Below the pieces are notes generated by a model. The model was given only the letters and a program-made list of their open reading frames with translations. It ran no database searches and had not been told where the DNA came from. 64,000 nucleotides of DNA from NCBI RefSeq assembly GCF_900102035.1, contig NZ_LT629689.1:4768501-4832500 (forward strand). Direction: 5' to 3'. A program made the position numbers and the translations under genes. Positions 7,965 through 16,773 of the stretch are shown here, in pieces. How positions within the stretch are numbered: the first letter of the stretch is position 1; each line of letters begins with the position of its first letter. Source of the stretch: Pseudomonas extremaustralis (GTDB lineage: Bacteria; Pseudomonadota; Gammaproteobacteria; Pseudomonadales; Pseudomonadaceae).

Positions 7965-9698
7965 TTACTGCTCCAGCACCGCCTCCTTGGCCGGCATTTT
8001 CGCCCGTTGCGCCGCATGGCCCGCCGCCAGGTAAGCGAACGTCAGCCCAGGCCCCAAGGTAATTCCCGGCCCCGGATAGGTGCCGCCCATGATCGAGTGC
8101 ATGTCGTTGCCGATGGCGTAAAGACCTGGGATGACCTGATCCCGATCGTCCAGCGTGCGCCCCTTCGCATCGGTCGCGAAGCCGGTTGCCGCGCCGATAT
8201 CGCCTGGGTACAGGCGGATCGCGTAGAACGGTGCAATGCCGAGGGTGCCGAGGTTGGGGTTGGGCGTGTTGCTCCCATCGCCGTTGGCCCGCTGATAGTC
8301 GGTGGTCCCCCGTTGATAGTCGAGGTCGACGCCGGTCCTGGCATATTCATTCATGCGCCGCACGCTGTCCTGCAACCCGCTGGCATCAATGCCCAGACGC
8401 CCGGCCAACGCCGCCAGGCTCGCCCCTTCAGTCAGATAGCCATCCTCGAGGAACGGCTTAAGGCCTTTGCCCCCAGGTCGCACCATGCCCAGACCGTACT
8501 GACGCAAGCCCTTCGCATCGGTGACCAGATAGGCTGGCGCCACGCCCGCCTTCTGCATGCCGATACCAAACAGGTGGTAAGAGGTCGACTCGTTCAGAAA
8601 GCGTTTGCCCTGCTGGTTGACCGTGATCATCCCCGGCTTCCCACGGTCAAGGATGAAGTGCGGGAACACCGCGAGACTGCCATCGGCCCGCTTGCGCGTG
8701 GACACCGGTGCCCAGAACGCATTGCTCAGGCCGGGCTTGCCATAGCGCGCGCCCACGCCCTGCGCCACATCATGTGCCTGCCCCGTGTGCCCGCTGGCGC
8801 CAGGGCACCATTTGACATCAATTCCCGGCAGTAACGCCTTGCGCCGCTCCGGATGGCGGTTGAAGCCACCCGAGGCGAGGATCACCCCGCCTTTGACCCG
8901 CAGTCGCCGTTTGAGCCCCTGTTGCGACAGGACAATCGCCTCGATGCCATCACTGCCCGACTCCACACTGTCCATCTGGCACTGCGTCAATACCGGCACG
9001 CGTCGTTGATCCAGCGATTGCAGCAGGCTGGCGATCAGCGCATTGCCCATCACCAGGCGGGTACCGCGCGAATGCCGCAGGCGGTCGACACCCTGGCGAA
9101 CCAGAAGCTTGATGCTGTGACGCAGGGACTTGAACGACTTGGTCATGCCCAGCAAGTGGTTGACGTCATCGCGGTCCACCATCATCCCCCCCAGCACCGT
9201 GAACTCGGGAATGGGCGGACGTATCAGGGCAAAGCGCTCGCCGAGCTGGCGACCGTCGAACGGCAGTGGCTCCAGGGCGCGGCCTTTGAGTGTCGAGCCT
9301 TCCAGGTCGGAGATGTAGTCGGGATGGAACGGTCGGGCACGGTAGCGCACCGACGAATTGTCCTCGATGCACTTGACCGCCAGCGGGCCGTTTTCCAGGA
9401 ACGCACGGCGAAGGGCCGGACTCGATCGATCACCCACGGCCAGATCGAGGTAATGGGCGGCTTTCTCCAGGCTGTCGTCGTGCGCGCCGACCGCGCGGGC
9501 GTGGTGGCTGTTGGGCACCCATGTGGTGCCCGCGGAAAAAGCCGTGGTGCCGCCGACATATTCAGACTTTTCCACCAGCAGCACCTTGGCGCCATTGATG
9601 GCCCCAAACAAGGCGGCGGACATGCCAGCGCCGCCCGCGCCGACTACAACAATGTCGAAGGCTTCACCTTCGGATATCTGCGACAAGCGGGTGATCAT
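7965..9698 (-). CDS. FAD-dependent dehydrogenase (paralogue of 5160-6968)
   Basis: A 577-residue flavoprotein of the ketosteroid-dehydrogenase/fumarate-reductase superfamily. It has GAGGAG (residues 20-25), then EKSEYVGGTTAFSAGTTWVP, and the C-terminal LYAIGNDMHSIMGGTYPGPG. It shares layout with the other FAD enzyme but is divergent in sequence, so the two may act on successive intermediates. GGAAGG 9 bases upstream of the ATG supports the start. An IclR-type palindrome is 32 bp upstream. The divergent neighbour is a transporter scar followed by a TIM-barrel isomerase gene. Substrate unknown. Confidence 0.88.
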   Translation of the reverse strand: MITRLSQISEGEAFDIVVVGAGGAGMSAALFGAINGAKVLLVEKSEYVGGTTAFSAGTTWVPNSHHARAVGAHDDSLEKAAHYLDLAVGDRSSPALRRAFLENGPLAVKCIEDNSSVRYRARPFHPDYISDLEGSTLKGRALEPLPFDGRQLGERFALIRPPIPEFTVLGGMMVDRDDVNHLLGMTKSFKSLRHSIKLLVRQGVDRLRHSRGTRLVMGNALIASLLQSLDQRRVPVLTQCQMDSVESGSDGIEAIVLSQQGLKRRLRVKGGVILASGGFNRHPERRKALLPGIDVKWCPGASGHTGQAHDVAQGVGARYGKPGLSNAFWAPVSTRKRADGSLAVFPHFILDRGKPGMITVNQQGKRFLNESTSYHLFGIGMQKAGVAPAYLVTDAKGLRQYGLGMVRPGGKGLKPFLEDGYLTEGASLAALAGRLGIDASGLQDSVRRMNEYARTGVDLDYQRGTTDYQRANGDGSNTPNPNLGTLGIAPFYAIRLYPGDIGAATGFATDAKGRTLDDRDQVIPGLYAIGNDMHSIMGGTYPGPGITLGPGLTFAYLAAGHAAQRAKMPAKEAVLEQ

Positions 9699-9729
9699 GA
9701 TGGGTACCTTCCGAGGCTTTGAACTGTTT

Positions 9730-9744
9730 TGGAATGTGATTCCA
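9730..9744. promoter_or_regulatory. IclR-type operator, copy 3
   Basis: TGGAATGTGATTCCA is a perfect TGGAA-N5-TTCCA inverted repeat 32 bp upstream of the minus-strand FAD dehydrogenase start, suited to control that promoter. Confidence 0.7.
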
Positions 9745-9845
9745 CAAAATAATTCAATTTGTTTAAGCCTACAAGACAGGAAAATCTGCTGCTAAAAAAA
9801 CCCGGATCAGGCTCATAAACAGCAGCAAGGAAGATACTTCACTAT

Positions 9846-9860
9846 TGGAATGGCATTCCA
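9846..9860. promoter_or_regulatory. IclR-type operator, copy 4
   Basis: TGGAATGGCATTCCA is a perfect TGGAA-N5-TTCCA inverted repeat on the rightward side of the divergent promoter region, upstream of the transporter scar and the isomerase gene at 9997. Confidence 0.7.
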
Positions 9861-9879
9861 CTCATGCTAATTTCCCCCG

Positions 9880-9981
9880 GTGTTCCTGTTCATTTTCCTG
9901 CCTTCATCGCTCGGCGTGCTGGCCATGATCATCAAAGGTCGCCACGGGCACTCATCCCTGAAAACCGCCACGCAGAAATAA
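9880..9981 (+). pseudogene. C-terminal scar of an MFS-type transporter gene
   Basis: A plus-strand frame ending in TAA at 9979-9981 reads VFLFIFLPSSLGVLAMIIKG, followed by RHGHSSLKTATQK. This is one hydrophobic helix and a short basic tail, the look of the last helix and C-terminus of a major facilitator protein. No start codon or upstream coding sequence remains: the operator at 9846 is only 20 bp away. I infer an internal deletion that removed nearly the whole transporter gene and left the promoter region next to its last 34 codons. Confidence 0.5.
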
Positions 9982-9996
9982 GACCAAGGAGTTCCC

Positions 9997-10806
9997 ATGC
10001 CCACCCCCTATTCACTGGCTCATTTGACAGCCCTGACCCATAACCCTGCGCAAATGGTCGATCTGGCGGCGCGTACCGGCTACAGCTATGCCGGCTTGCG
10101 CTTGCTGCCCGTGGCACCGGGCGCGCTGGCCTATCCCTTGATGGACAACCCCGCCCTGCTCGCCGAAACGTTGGCACGCATGGAGGATACCGGCGTCGGC
10201 ATCTTTGACTTGGAACTGATCCGCCTGAACGCCGATTTCAACGCGCAGGACTACCTCGCCTTCTTTGAAGTCGGAGAGCGGCTCGGTGCGCGTGCGGTGC
10301 TCATTGCCGGCGACGATCGCGAATTCAGCCGGCTGGTGGAGAACTACGCGCGTCTCTGCGAGGCCATGCAGCCCTATGGCTTGAGCGCCGATCTGGAATT
10401 CATGCCGTGGACCGCCGTGCCCGACCTGACCACCGCCTTGCGTGTCGTCGGCCAGGCAGACCAGGTCAACGGCGGCATCCTGATCGACGCGCTGCATTTC
10501 GACCGCTCCGACAGCCGCGTCGAGGACATCGCGAAGATTCCCACGCAGTGGCTGCACTACGCCCAGATCTGCGATGGCCCGGCTCAGCGCCCAACGACTG
10601 ACGAAGGCTTGATCTACGCCGCACGCAACGCGCGATTGCTGCCGGGTGAAGGCGCCATCGACTTGCGGCGGATCTGGCAATCACTGCCGGCCGAGCTGCC
10701 GATCAGCATCGAGATTCCGAACGAGCAGCGCGTGGCGCAAGTCGGCGTGGAAGCATGGGCGCGCTCGGCATTGGTCGCCGCCAAAGCCACGCTCGGGCCT
10801 GCATAA
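9997..10806 (+). CDS. Sugar phosphate isomerase/epimerase-like TIM-barrel protein
   Basis: 269 residues of the AP-endonuclease-2/xylose isomerase-like TIM-barrel family. Conserved elements are MVDLAARTGYSYAGLRLLP near the N-terminus, LEFMPWTAV (metal-binding Glu on strand 5), GILIDALHFDRS (Asp and His) and YAQICDGPAQRP (Asp), with a final SIEIPNEQRV (Glu). These fit a divalent-metal isomerase, epimerase or dehydratase. AAGGAG 6 bases before the ATG supports the start. It follows an IclR-type operator and is divergent from an FAD dehydrogenase, suggesting one catabolic regulon. The substrate is unknown. Confidence 0.85.
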   Translation: MPTPYSLAHLTALTHNPAQMVDLAARTGYSYAGLRLLPVAPGALAYPLMDNPALLAETLARMEDTGVGIFDLELIRLNADFNAQDYLAFFEVGERLGARAVLIAGDDREFSRLVENYARLCEAMQPYGLSADLEFMPWTAVPDLTTALRVVGQADQVNGGILIDALHFDRSDSRVEDIAKIPTQWLHYAQICDGPAQRPTTDEGLIYAARNARLLPGEGAIDLRRIWQSLPAELPISIEIPNEQRVAQVGVEAWARSALVAAKATLGPA

Positions 10807-10819
10807 CGCAGATTTTTTT

Positions 10820-10846
10820 GTAGGAGCAAGCTTGCTCGCGAAGAGG
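10820..10846. repeat. Single Pseudomonas REP-type palindromic unit
   Basis: GTAGGAGCAAGCTTGCTCGC, followed by GAAGAGG, is the REP core common in the fluorescens group. GAGCAAGCTTGCTC is a perfect palindrome. It lies between convergent genes and is a lone copy, not a cluster. Confidence 0.75.
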
Positions 10847-10872
10847 CTCAACGACGACACGGGAAGTCTGGC

Positions 10873-11490
10873 TTATCGACACGCACGCTCGGCCGGCGCG
10901 GTCGCCGCTATCGGCATAAAGGTGCCCGCCGACAACTCGTAAATCAGGAACAGGCAGCGCCGCGACACGCTGCCATCCGGCGCCTTGGCATATTTCATCC
11001 CGGTATAGAGTTCGTAGTCTTTGCCTCTCTCGAAGGTGACCACCTGGGTATCGGCGGCGCATTGGAAATAGCGTTGGCCGTCGACACCGGCGGCCAACGC
11101 TTCGCGCTGGAGCACAAACGGCATGCCGGCCGGCACCCGATACTCGGCGACGATCTCGGTGTAGGCGCCTTCGGCCATGCGGATCGCTCCCAAGTATTGA
11201 TCCAGGGTCGGCAGCTTGCGGGGCGGCATGCCCAGTTGCGGCGGGGTCACGGGCGACTGTGGGTAGTTGATGCTGGGCTGGCCGTCACTGCCGAAGCGTC
11301 CGGCCCTGGCCAGGCCCTGCTCATTGCCGACGCAGCCGGTGTACGCACCGCCCCGCACTTCGCCATTGGTGATCACACGCAGCCTGGCGGTGTCGCTGCC
11401 GGCGGGCGGGTCGACGTAAGGCACCCAAGGCTGGTGATTGCAGGCGGACAGCAACAACGTGCTGCACAGGGCGAGAAATTTCAGGTCCAT
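10873..11490 (-). CDS. Putative lipoprotein, unknown function
   Basis: I start at the ATG at 11490, which is preceded by GGAAG at a fitting distance, rather than five codons upstream. The 205-residue product begins MDLKFLALCSTLLLSACNHQ, with lipobox LSAC, so it should be lipid-anchored. The mature part is rich in Pro and Gly near its start and contains a Cys pair (YTGCVG and YFQCAA). Asn follows the lipid-modified Cys, so outer-membrane sorting is likely. No family recognised. It is divergent from two further lipoprotein genes. Confidence 0.7.
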   Translation of the reverse strand: MDLKFLALCSTLLLSACNHQPWVPYVDPPAGSDTARLRVITNGEVRGGAYTGCVGNEQGLARAGRFGSDGQPSINYPQSPVTPPQLGMPPRKLPTLDQYLGAIRMAEGAYTEIVAEYRVPAGMPFVLQREALAAGVDGQRYFQCAADTQVVTFERGKDYELYTGMKYAKAPDGSVSRRCLFLIYELSAGTFMPIAATAPAERACR

Positions 11491-11670
11491 TGATAGCACT
11501 TCCATGTGATGAATGCGGGGGGATGACAGGTTGTCGGGCGCGACTTTACGCCAGGGTCAGATCGCCCGAAACCCGCACGAGCGCCTTGGGCAAAATAAAA
11601 ACCGTGCGCTCAAGTTATGCGCGAGCGGGTCGAGACACTGACTTGGTTCGTTCATTTATAGGGATATTGC

Positions 11671-12282
11671 ATGCATAAACTTCTCCTTCGGGCTGTGGCT
11701 CTGATCGCGGCGCTGTCGATGACCGGCTGCGTGTCCTACACCGTCACCGGCCCTATCGCCGCTCCGCTTCAACCGGTGCCTGTCAGCAGCCCGCGCAGCG
11801 CGCAAATCGCCGATGTCACCGTGAGCGCCGCCGACGTCAACGATGCGAACAAGACCGCCATCAGCCGCTCCCTGACCGCCCAGCTCAACCAGTACGTGCG
11901 CACGGCGGGTTACTTCAAGCAGGTCACCGAGTACCCCGTGCGCCTGGAAGAGAACGACGTGGTGCTCAAGTTCAACATGACCTCCCTCAAGGGCCATCGC
12001 GCGCCGCACCCGGCGTACGTGCCCGGCGCGCTGTTGACGCTGACGATCTGGATCTGGGTCAACGGCCCTATCTACGTGGACAGCTTCGACGTGGCCGGCG
12101 ACCTGGTGATCGTCGACCGCAACGGCAAGGAACTGGCCACGGCCAAGGACACGATCACGTTCGAGCACAACGTCGGCCTCTACAGCGGCCAATATTGGGC
12201 ACCGTCCATGGGCGGCCAACAGTTGACCAAACTGGTCGCGCAACTGCTCGACACCGCGACCGCCAAACTGGCCAAGCCGTAA
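11671..12282 (+). CDS. Putative lipoprotein, first of a tandem pair
   Basis: The 203-residue product starts MHKLLLRAVALIAALSMTGC, with lipobox MTGC followed by Val, then an alanine/proline linker. A middle part contains NKTAISRSLTAQLNQYVRTA and a hydrophobic hairpin-like stretch (ALLTLTIWIWVNGPIYV). The gene 16 bp downstream encodes a protein with the same N-terminal TGCVSY, similar length and a similar central hydrophobic patch, so the two look like distant paralogues. They form a two-gene operon. Known function: none I can name. Confidence 0.75.
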   Translation: MHKLLLRAVALIAALSMTGCVSYTVTGPIAAPLQPVPVSSPRSAQIADVTVSAADVNDANKTAISRSLTAQLNQYVRTAGYFKQVTEYPVRLEENDVVLKFNMTSLKGHRAPHPAYVPGALLTLTIWIWVNGPIYVDSFDVAGDLVIVDRNGKELATAKDTITFEHNVGLYSGQYWAPSMGGQQLTKLVAQLLDTATAKLAKP

Positions 12283-12298
12283 TTTCAAGGAGCAACAC

Positions 12299-12886
12299 AT
12301 GAAGGGATTGATCAAACACAGCCTGGTGCTCATGGCGGTCTTGCTGACTGGCTGCGTGTCCTACTCGCAACACGAATTGCCGGTGGTACAACCCTGGCCG
12401 CCGACTGCCAACGCGCCAGCGCAGAAGCCAACGGCGTACGTGCGCACCACGGCGCAAAACCACGTCAACGGCGGCCCAGGCAACGCCGCGGTCGGTGCCC
12501 CGGTGGTGCTGTGGGAAAAGGCCGTAGCCGATTCGTACCGCGCCTCCAACCGTTTTTCGCGGGTGAGCACCGACAAGGTCGACTCGGATCTCTACGTGGA
12601 CGCCACACTGCACAACAACGAAGAGTACAGCCCGGTGTCGGCGTTCATCACCGGCTTCACGTTCTTCATCATCCCGTCGACGGCGAAGAACACCTTCACC
12701 CTGGAAACGGTGTTCAAGGACAAGGACGGCAAAGAACTGGGCCGGGTCAAAAAGAGCGAATCGGTGCGGACCTGGATGCACCTGGTGCTGATCGTGGGTC
12801 TCCCGTTCCAGGCCGATACGCGGGATGTTGTGGAAGCGCTGACGCGCAGCACGCTGGACGAGGCGGTGCAGCGCAAGTTGCTGTAA
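12299..12886 (+). CDS. Putative lipoprotein, second of a tandem pair
   Basis: 195 residues starting MKGLIKHSLVLMAVLLTGCV, with lipobox LTGC. AAGGAGCAACAC upstream of the ATG is a strong ribosome binding site. The middle holds a hydrophobic stretch (AFITGFTFFIIPST) flanked by beta-rich sequence, as in its upstream neighbour, suggesting a shared fold. It ends close to the 3' end of the convergent pga operon. The pair may act together at the envelope; no pathway is evident. Confidence 0.75.
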   Translation: MKGLIKHSLVLMAVLLTGCVSYSQHELPVVQPWPPTANAPAQKPTAYVRTTAQNHVNGGPGNAAVGAPVVLWEKAVADSYRASNRFSRVSTDKVDSDLYVDATLHNNEEYSPVSAFITGFTFFIIPSTAKNTFTLETVFKDKDGKELGRVKKSESVRTWMHLVLIVGLPFQADTRDVVEALTRSTLDEAVQRKLL

Positions 12887-12935
12887 CGCGCAAGCCCGCA
12901 GGGGGTTGGTGCCGGCTTGAGGAATTGCGCCTGCG

Positions 12936-13424
12936 CTAGCTGGCGTCCTTGTTTCGATCCTGGCCCGGCACCAGGGTCAGCCCCGGTTTTTCCACATCGC
13001 GGGAGACATGGGCTTTCACTTCCGAGACGTGCCCTTCTTCGTCGTTGTGGATCACCAGCACCCCCGGCCGGCGCAGTTGCTCCAGCTCGCCTTCGGCCAG
13101 GCTGAAGCTCTCGCTGAGGTTCTTGTCGCTCAGGGCCTTGGCTTCGGCGCGACGCCGGGCGAACTGGCGGCCTCGACGTTGCTGGTAGCGGGCCCAACTG
13201 ATCAGGATCACGGCGTTGAACACAGCAATCCACAGGTAGACCTGCAAGGTATTGATCGCGGCAAAAATCGGCGCGTCGAAGCGCGGGCCGCCGTGGGTGT
13301 CGAGCATCGAGCCGATCCCCCGCGCCAGCAGCCAGATCAACCCGGCCCAGGCGACCAGGGTCAACAGCACATCGATGAGCCACATCGCGGTGCGTTGGCG
13401 GGTTCTGACCAGTTTCATGCTCAC
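12936..13424 (-). CDS. pgaD: PgaD, PNAG synthesis accessory membrane protein
   Basis: The 162-residue inner-membrane protein has two transmembrane helices near the N-terminus (about residues 13-35 and 50-70, including [15 protein letters not shown]) and a cytoplasmic tail of charged helices ([19 protein letters not shown]). In E. coli PgaD pairs with PgaC and together they bind cyclic di-GMP, which activates PNAG polymerisation. Here it overlaps the end of pgaC by 4 bases (ATGA), showing translational coupling. It is the last gene of a complete pgaABCD operon, which makes the assignment firm despite low sequence conservation. Confidence 0.9.
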   Translation of the reverse strand: MSMKLVRTRQRTAMWLIDVLLTLVAWAGLIWLLARGIGSMLDTHGGPRFDAPIFAAINTLQVYLWIAVFNAVILISWARYQQRRGRQFARRRAEAKALSDKNLSESFSLAEGELEQLRRPGVLVIHNDEEGHVSEVKAHVSRDVEKPGLTLVPGQDRNKDAS

Positions 13425-14761
13425 ACCTCCTTTTCAACAGGTTTGATGCCGCGATCCGGGCTGACCCAGCGCGCGCGCTTCTGGTGCTGCTTGAACAGCA
13501 CCCTGGGGAAGCTGACCAAGGTGGTGAACAGGCTCACCAGCCAGAACACCATCGGGTACCACACGGTCCAAAACAGGGTTTTCCACAGGTCTTTTTCGTA
13601 GCGCCGGTCGATCAGGATGCTCACCGCGAACTGCAGCAGGCACACCATCGCCAGCACCAGCCCGGTGAACGCCGGCGGCATCAGCGACTCGACGGTAATC
13701 GCCTGGGGCAACGGGATGAACTTGCCCACGCTCCAGAAGATCACCGAAAGCATGAAGGTGAACGCCCAGCCGGTGGACAAGCAGTATTCGAACAGCAGCG
13801 GCCACAGGTAGCGATGACGCCACTGCCAGATGCCACGGATGTTCTTGAACAGCACCTCGGCACCGCCCTGGGCCCAGCGCAGACGCTGGCGCCACAGGCC
13901 GCCGACGGTTTCCGGCATGAGGATCCAGCACAGTGCGCGGGGCTCGTAGAAGATGCTCCAGTGATCGAGCTGCAGCTTCCAGCTGACATCGATGTCCTCG
14001 GTGATCATGTCGGTGCTCCAGTAGTCGACGCGGTCCAGCGCCTTTTTACGGAACGCCACCACCACACCGGACACCGTGAAGATCCGACCGACTACCCGTT
14101 GGGTGCGCTTGATCAAACCGATGATCGAGGAGAACTCGCCCACCTGCACGCGGCCGATCAAAGTCGAGCGCGTGCGGATGCGCGGGTTGCCGGTCACGGC
14201 GCCCAGGCGCGGGTTGTCGAGCATCGGCGCGACCAGGTAGGCCGCCGCGTTTTTGTCGAGCAATGCGTCGCCGTCGATGCACACCAGGTATTCGCTGCGC
14301 GACGCCACCGCGCCCATGCGCAAGGCCACGGCCTTACCCTGGTTCTGCGCCAGGTGCAACACCCGCAGGCGTGGGTGCTGCAAGGCCAGGGCATCGAGCA
14401 CCTGCGCGGTGTTGTCCGTGGAACCGTCGTTGACGGCGATCACTTCGATATTCGGGTACACCTGGCCCAGCGCGGCTTCCAGGGTGTCGGCGACGTTTTC
14501 CCCTTCGTTGTAGCAAGGGATGATGATCGAGATCAGCGGGTTGCCGGCCAGAGGCGGCGCCGGGGTGTCGTCTTCCCACGGCCAGTGGCGCTCCCAGTGC
14601 AGCCAGAAGTACAGGCCGCCGGCGATCCACAGCGCCGACATGAACAGCGGGTAGAAAAACACGAAGTCCATCAGGAACTGCCCGGTGACCAGGAAGATCA
14701 GGCCCAGGGGCACGCCCAATACCAGTGCCAATACGAATAACGCCAGGATTCTGTCGAACAT
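13421..14761 (-). CDS. pgaC: PgaC, poly-beta-1,6-GlcNAc synthase
   Basis: A GT2 processive glycosyltransferase of 446 residues from ATG 14761. Two N-terminal membrane helices precede the catalytic domain, with [10 protein letters not shown] (UDP-GlcNAc site), [10 protein letters not shown] (DxD-type), TEDIDVSW (catalytic base region) and [10 protein letters not shown] (the Q-x-x-RW motif of processive synthases). C-terminal membrane helices follow. It polymerises UDP-GlcNAc to PNAG at the inner membrane. The frame continues 42 codons upstream into pgaB, but that part is not family-like. pgaB ends 2 bases before this start. Confidence 0.96.
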   Translation of the reverse strand: MFDRILALFVLALVLGVPLGLIFLVTGQFLMDFVFFYPLFMSALWIAGGLYFWLHWERHWPWEDDTPAPPLAGNPLISIIIPCYNEGENVADTLEAALGQVYPNIEVIAVNDGSTDNTAQVLDALALQHPRLRVLHLAQNQGKAVALRMGAVASRSEYLVCIDGDALLDKNAAAYLVAPMLDNPRLGAVTGNPRIRTRSTLIGRVQVGEFSSIIGLIKRTQRVVGRIFTVSGVVVAFRKKALDRVDYWSTDMITEDIDVSWKLQLDHWSIFYEPRALCWILMPETVGGLWRQRLRWAQGGAEVLFKNIRGIWQWRHRYLWPLLFEYCLSTGWAFTFMLSVIFWSVGKFIPLPQAITVESLMPPAFTGLVLAMVCLLQFAVSILIDRRYEKDLWKTLFWTVWYPMVFWLVSLFTTLVSFPRVLFKQHQKRARWVSPDRGIKPVEKEV

Positions 14762-14763
14762 GG

Positions 14764-16761
14764 TCAAGGGTTCCATTGGTTGGAAAGGGCCGGACGCACG
14801 GTGTTCAGGTCCGGCGAGTTCTCCAGGAAGTTGTCCGGGTAATAACCAAAACTCGTGACCCCCTGGCGTTTGAGCACACCCATCCATTGCGCCATCTGCA
14901 CACCATCGATATCGGGCGCGGCCTTGGTGCGCCAGTCTTTGGCTTGCAGCTCAAAGACCGTCCGCTGCAATGCCCCAGGGCGTGCCTTGACCGTGGCGAC
15001 CAGTTTTTCCAACCAAGCATTGGACGTCTTCAGTTCCTGCCCTTCCATCAGCGGCATGGCCATGGGCGCGGTCCAGTCGTAGGTCTGGAGGAAATCGTCG
15101 AGGTTCTGCGCGAACCACGCCTCGCTGGCCGGGTTGAGCATCGGTTCGGCGAAGATATTCCGCGCGGTCTGCACCTGCGGCCCACCGATGGCGCGCACCT
15201 TGGCGGTCAGCTCCTGGGTGAAGTCGATCAGGTAGCGGCTCTTGAATCGCGTCCAGCGCTGCATCACCGCCGGGTCGGCGCGCAAGGCCGCGATGCTGGT
15301 GGGCAGGCCGTGGGCAGCGTAGGCCTTGAGCGCGGCGGGGCTGGCGTCTTCGAAGTCCGACAGCAACGCATCGTCGTGGTACAGCACACCGTCGATGACA
15401 CTGTTGCGCGCCAGGTCCTCATAGAGCTCGCCGATGATCTTGCGCACCTGCGGGTCGAACGGCGACAGGCGCTGGTATTGATCCGGGTCGAGGCCGACCT
15501 GGCCGGTTTGCGGATCCCAGCGGGTCACGCGCGGCAGCTTGGGGTCGAGGGCGAAACTCAGCACCGGCATCCACGCATACACGCTGGCATGGGCACGGGT
15601 GCGCAGTTGCCAGGCGACGCGGTTGAACAGGTCGGCGCGCACCGGCAGGTGGCGGTTGGGGAAGTACAGCTCATGCACCAGGCCGTCGCCCTTGGGGTCG
15701 GCGAAAGCTTGCAGGAACACGGTGCCCGCGCCCATGTCCATGACGCGCTGCACCAGTTGGTCGAGGTTGCGCGCCTGCTGCGCCGCGTCCGGGTCGTAGA
15801 CGTTGTCCAGGTCCACATGCAGCACGCGCAGCGGCGCCTGGGTTTGCACCGCGACGATGCTGTTGGCGAAATGCTCGCCGTCCGGATCGGAGGCCACCAG
15901 GAAGCGTGGGCTGTTCATCAGGGCGGTCGAGCTGTCGAGGCCGTCATCCAGGGTCAGGGCCATCTCATAGCCATGCTCGCCGACGATCGCCAGCGAGGTG
16001 CCTTTGGCCACGCCATAGGGCCACACCCACACCCGTGGCGCCTTGCCGGTGACGGTGCGGATCTTGTCGGAGATCGCCACCACATCCGCACGCATCCGCG
16101 CCTGGAACTGCGCTTGGGTTTCATAGCGGCCGGTGGCCGGATCAAAGCGCAGGGAGGTCGCCGCCGGCTCCAGGTTGCCCTGGGGGTTGGCCAGAATGCC
16201 TTTGTGACTGGCATCGGTGTGGGCGGCGATTTCCACCAGGCCGGACTGGGACACTTCACGAATCTGCTGCCAGGTGAGGAACTCGCCACGCGGCCGTGGT
16301 GAGCCGGCAAAGTCCACCGGTTGGTTCGACGGCGTGTCGATCCAGGTGCCGACCGGCGCGAGCAAGGCCGGCCAGCGATAGGCGCGCAGGATCGGCATCA
16401 CGCGGGTGTAGAAGCTCGAATAGCCGTCATCGAAGCTGAGCAGGATGGCTTTGGGCGGCAACACCGGGCCACCCCGGCGCGCTGCGAGAATCTGGTCGAC
16501 AGTCACCGGCTGATAGCCGTTTTCGCGCAGCCAGGCCAACTGCTCGATCAACCGTTCGGTACGCACCGCCACCACCGCCTGATCGGGGTCGCGGTCCTCG
16601 ACGTCGTGGTAGGCAATGCCCAGGAAGTGGTTTTTCGGCCACGGCGCTTCGTTGGCCGGGGTCGGCCGCTCGGCGGGTGGAGTGAAGGGCGCGGGTTGCT
16701 GGGCGCAGGCGCTGGCCAGCAATACACCCAGGACCAACAAGCAACGGCTGAGGACGGTCAT
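14764..16761 (-). CDS. pgaB: PgaB, PNAG N-deacetylase, lipoprotein
   Basis: 665 residues. A signal peptide with lipobox ASAC anchors it in the outer membrane. The N-terminal NodB-type polysaccharide deacetylase domain shows [10 protein letters not shown] (metal-binding Asp pair) and HTDASHKG (His residues). The C-terminal half is the glycoside-hydrolase-like (GHL13) domain that binds the product. Partial deacetylation is needed for PNAG export through PgaA. The gene is 12 bp downstream of pgaA and 2 bp upstream of pgaC. Length matches the E. coli protein (about 670). Confidence 0.96.
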   Translation of the reverse strand: MTVLSRCLLVLGVLLASACAQQPAPFTPPAERPTPANEAPWPKNHFLGIAYHDVEDRDPDQAVVAVRTERLIEQLAWLRENGYQPVTVDQILAARRGGPVLPPKAILLSFDDGYSSFYTRVMPILRAYRWPALLAPVGTWIDTPSNQPVDFAGSPRPRGEFLTWQQIREVSQSGLVEIAAHTDASHKGILANPQGNLEPAATSLRFDPATGRYETQAQFQARMRADVVAISDKIRTVTGKAPRVWVWPYGVAKGTSLAIVGEHGYEMALTLDDGLDSSTALMNSPRFLVASDPDGEHFANSIVAVQTQAPLRVLHVDLDNVYDPDAAQQARNLDQLVQRVMDMGAGTVFLQAFADPKGDGLVHELYFPNRHLPVRADLFNRVAWQLRTRAHASVYAWMPVLSFALDPKLPRVTRWDPQTGQVGLDPDQYQRLSPFDPQVRKIIGELYEDLARNSVIDGVLYHDDALLSDFEDASPAALKAYAAHGLPTSIAALRADPAVMQRWTRFKSRYLIDFTQELTAKVRAIGGPQVQTARNIFAEPMLNPASEAWFAQNLDDFLQTYDWTAPMAMPLMEGQELKTSNAWLEKLVATVKARPGALQRTVFELQAKDWRTKAAPDIDGVQMAQWMGVLKRQGVTSFGYYPDNFLENSPDLNTVRPALSNQWNP

Positions 16762-16773
16762 GGTCAGGCTCTT

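Noticed and set aside
12155..12781. Minus-strand frame opposite the lipoprotein pair
   Set aside because: It is antisense to two genes with good ribosome binding sites and lipoboxes. Its product is Arg/His-rich without any recognised motif.
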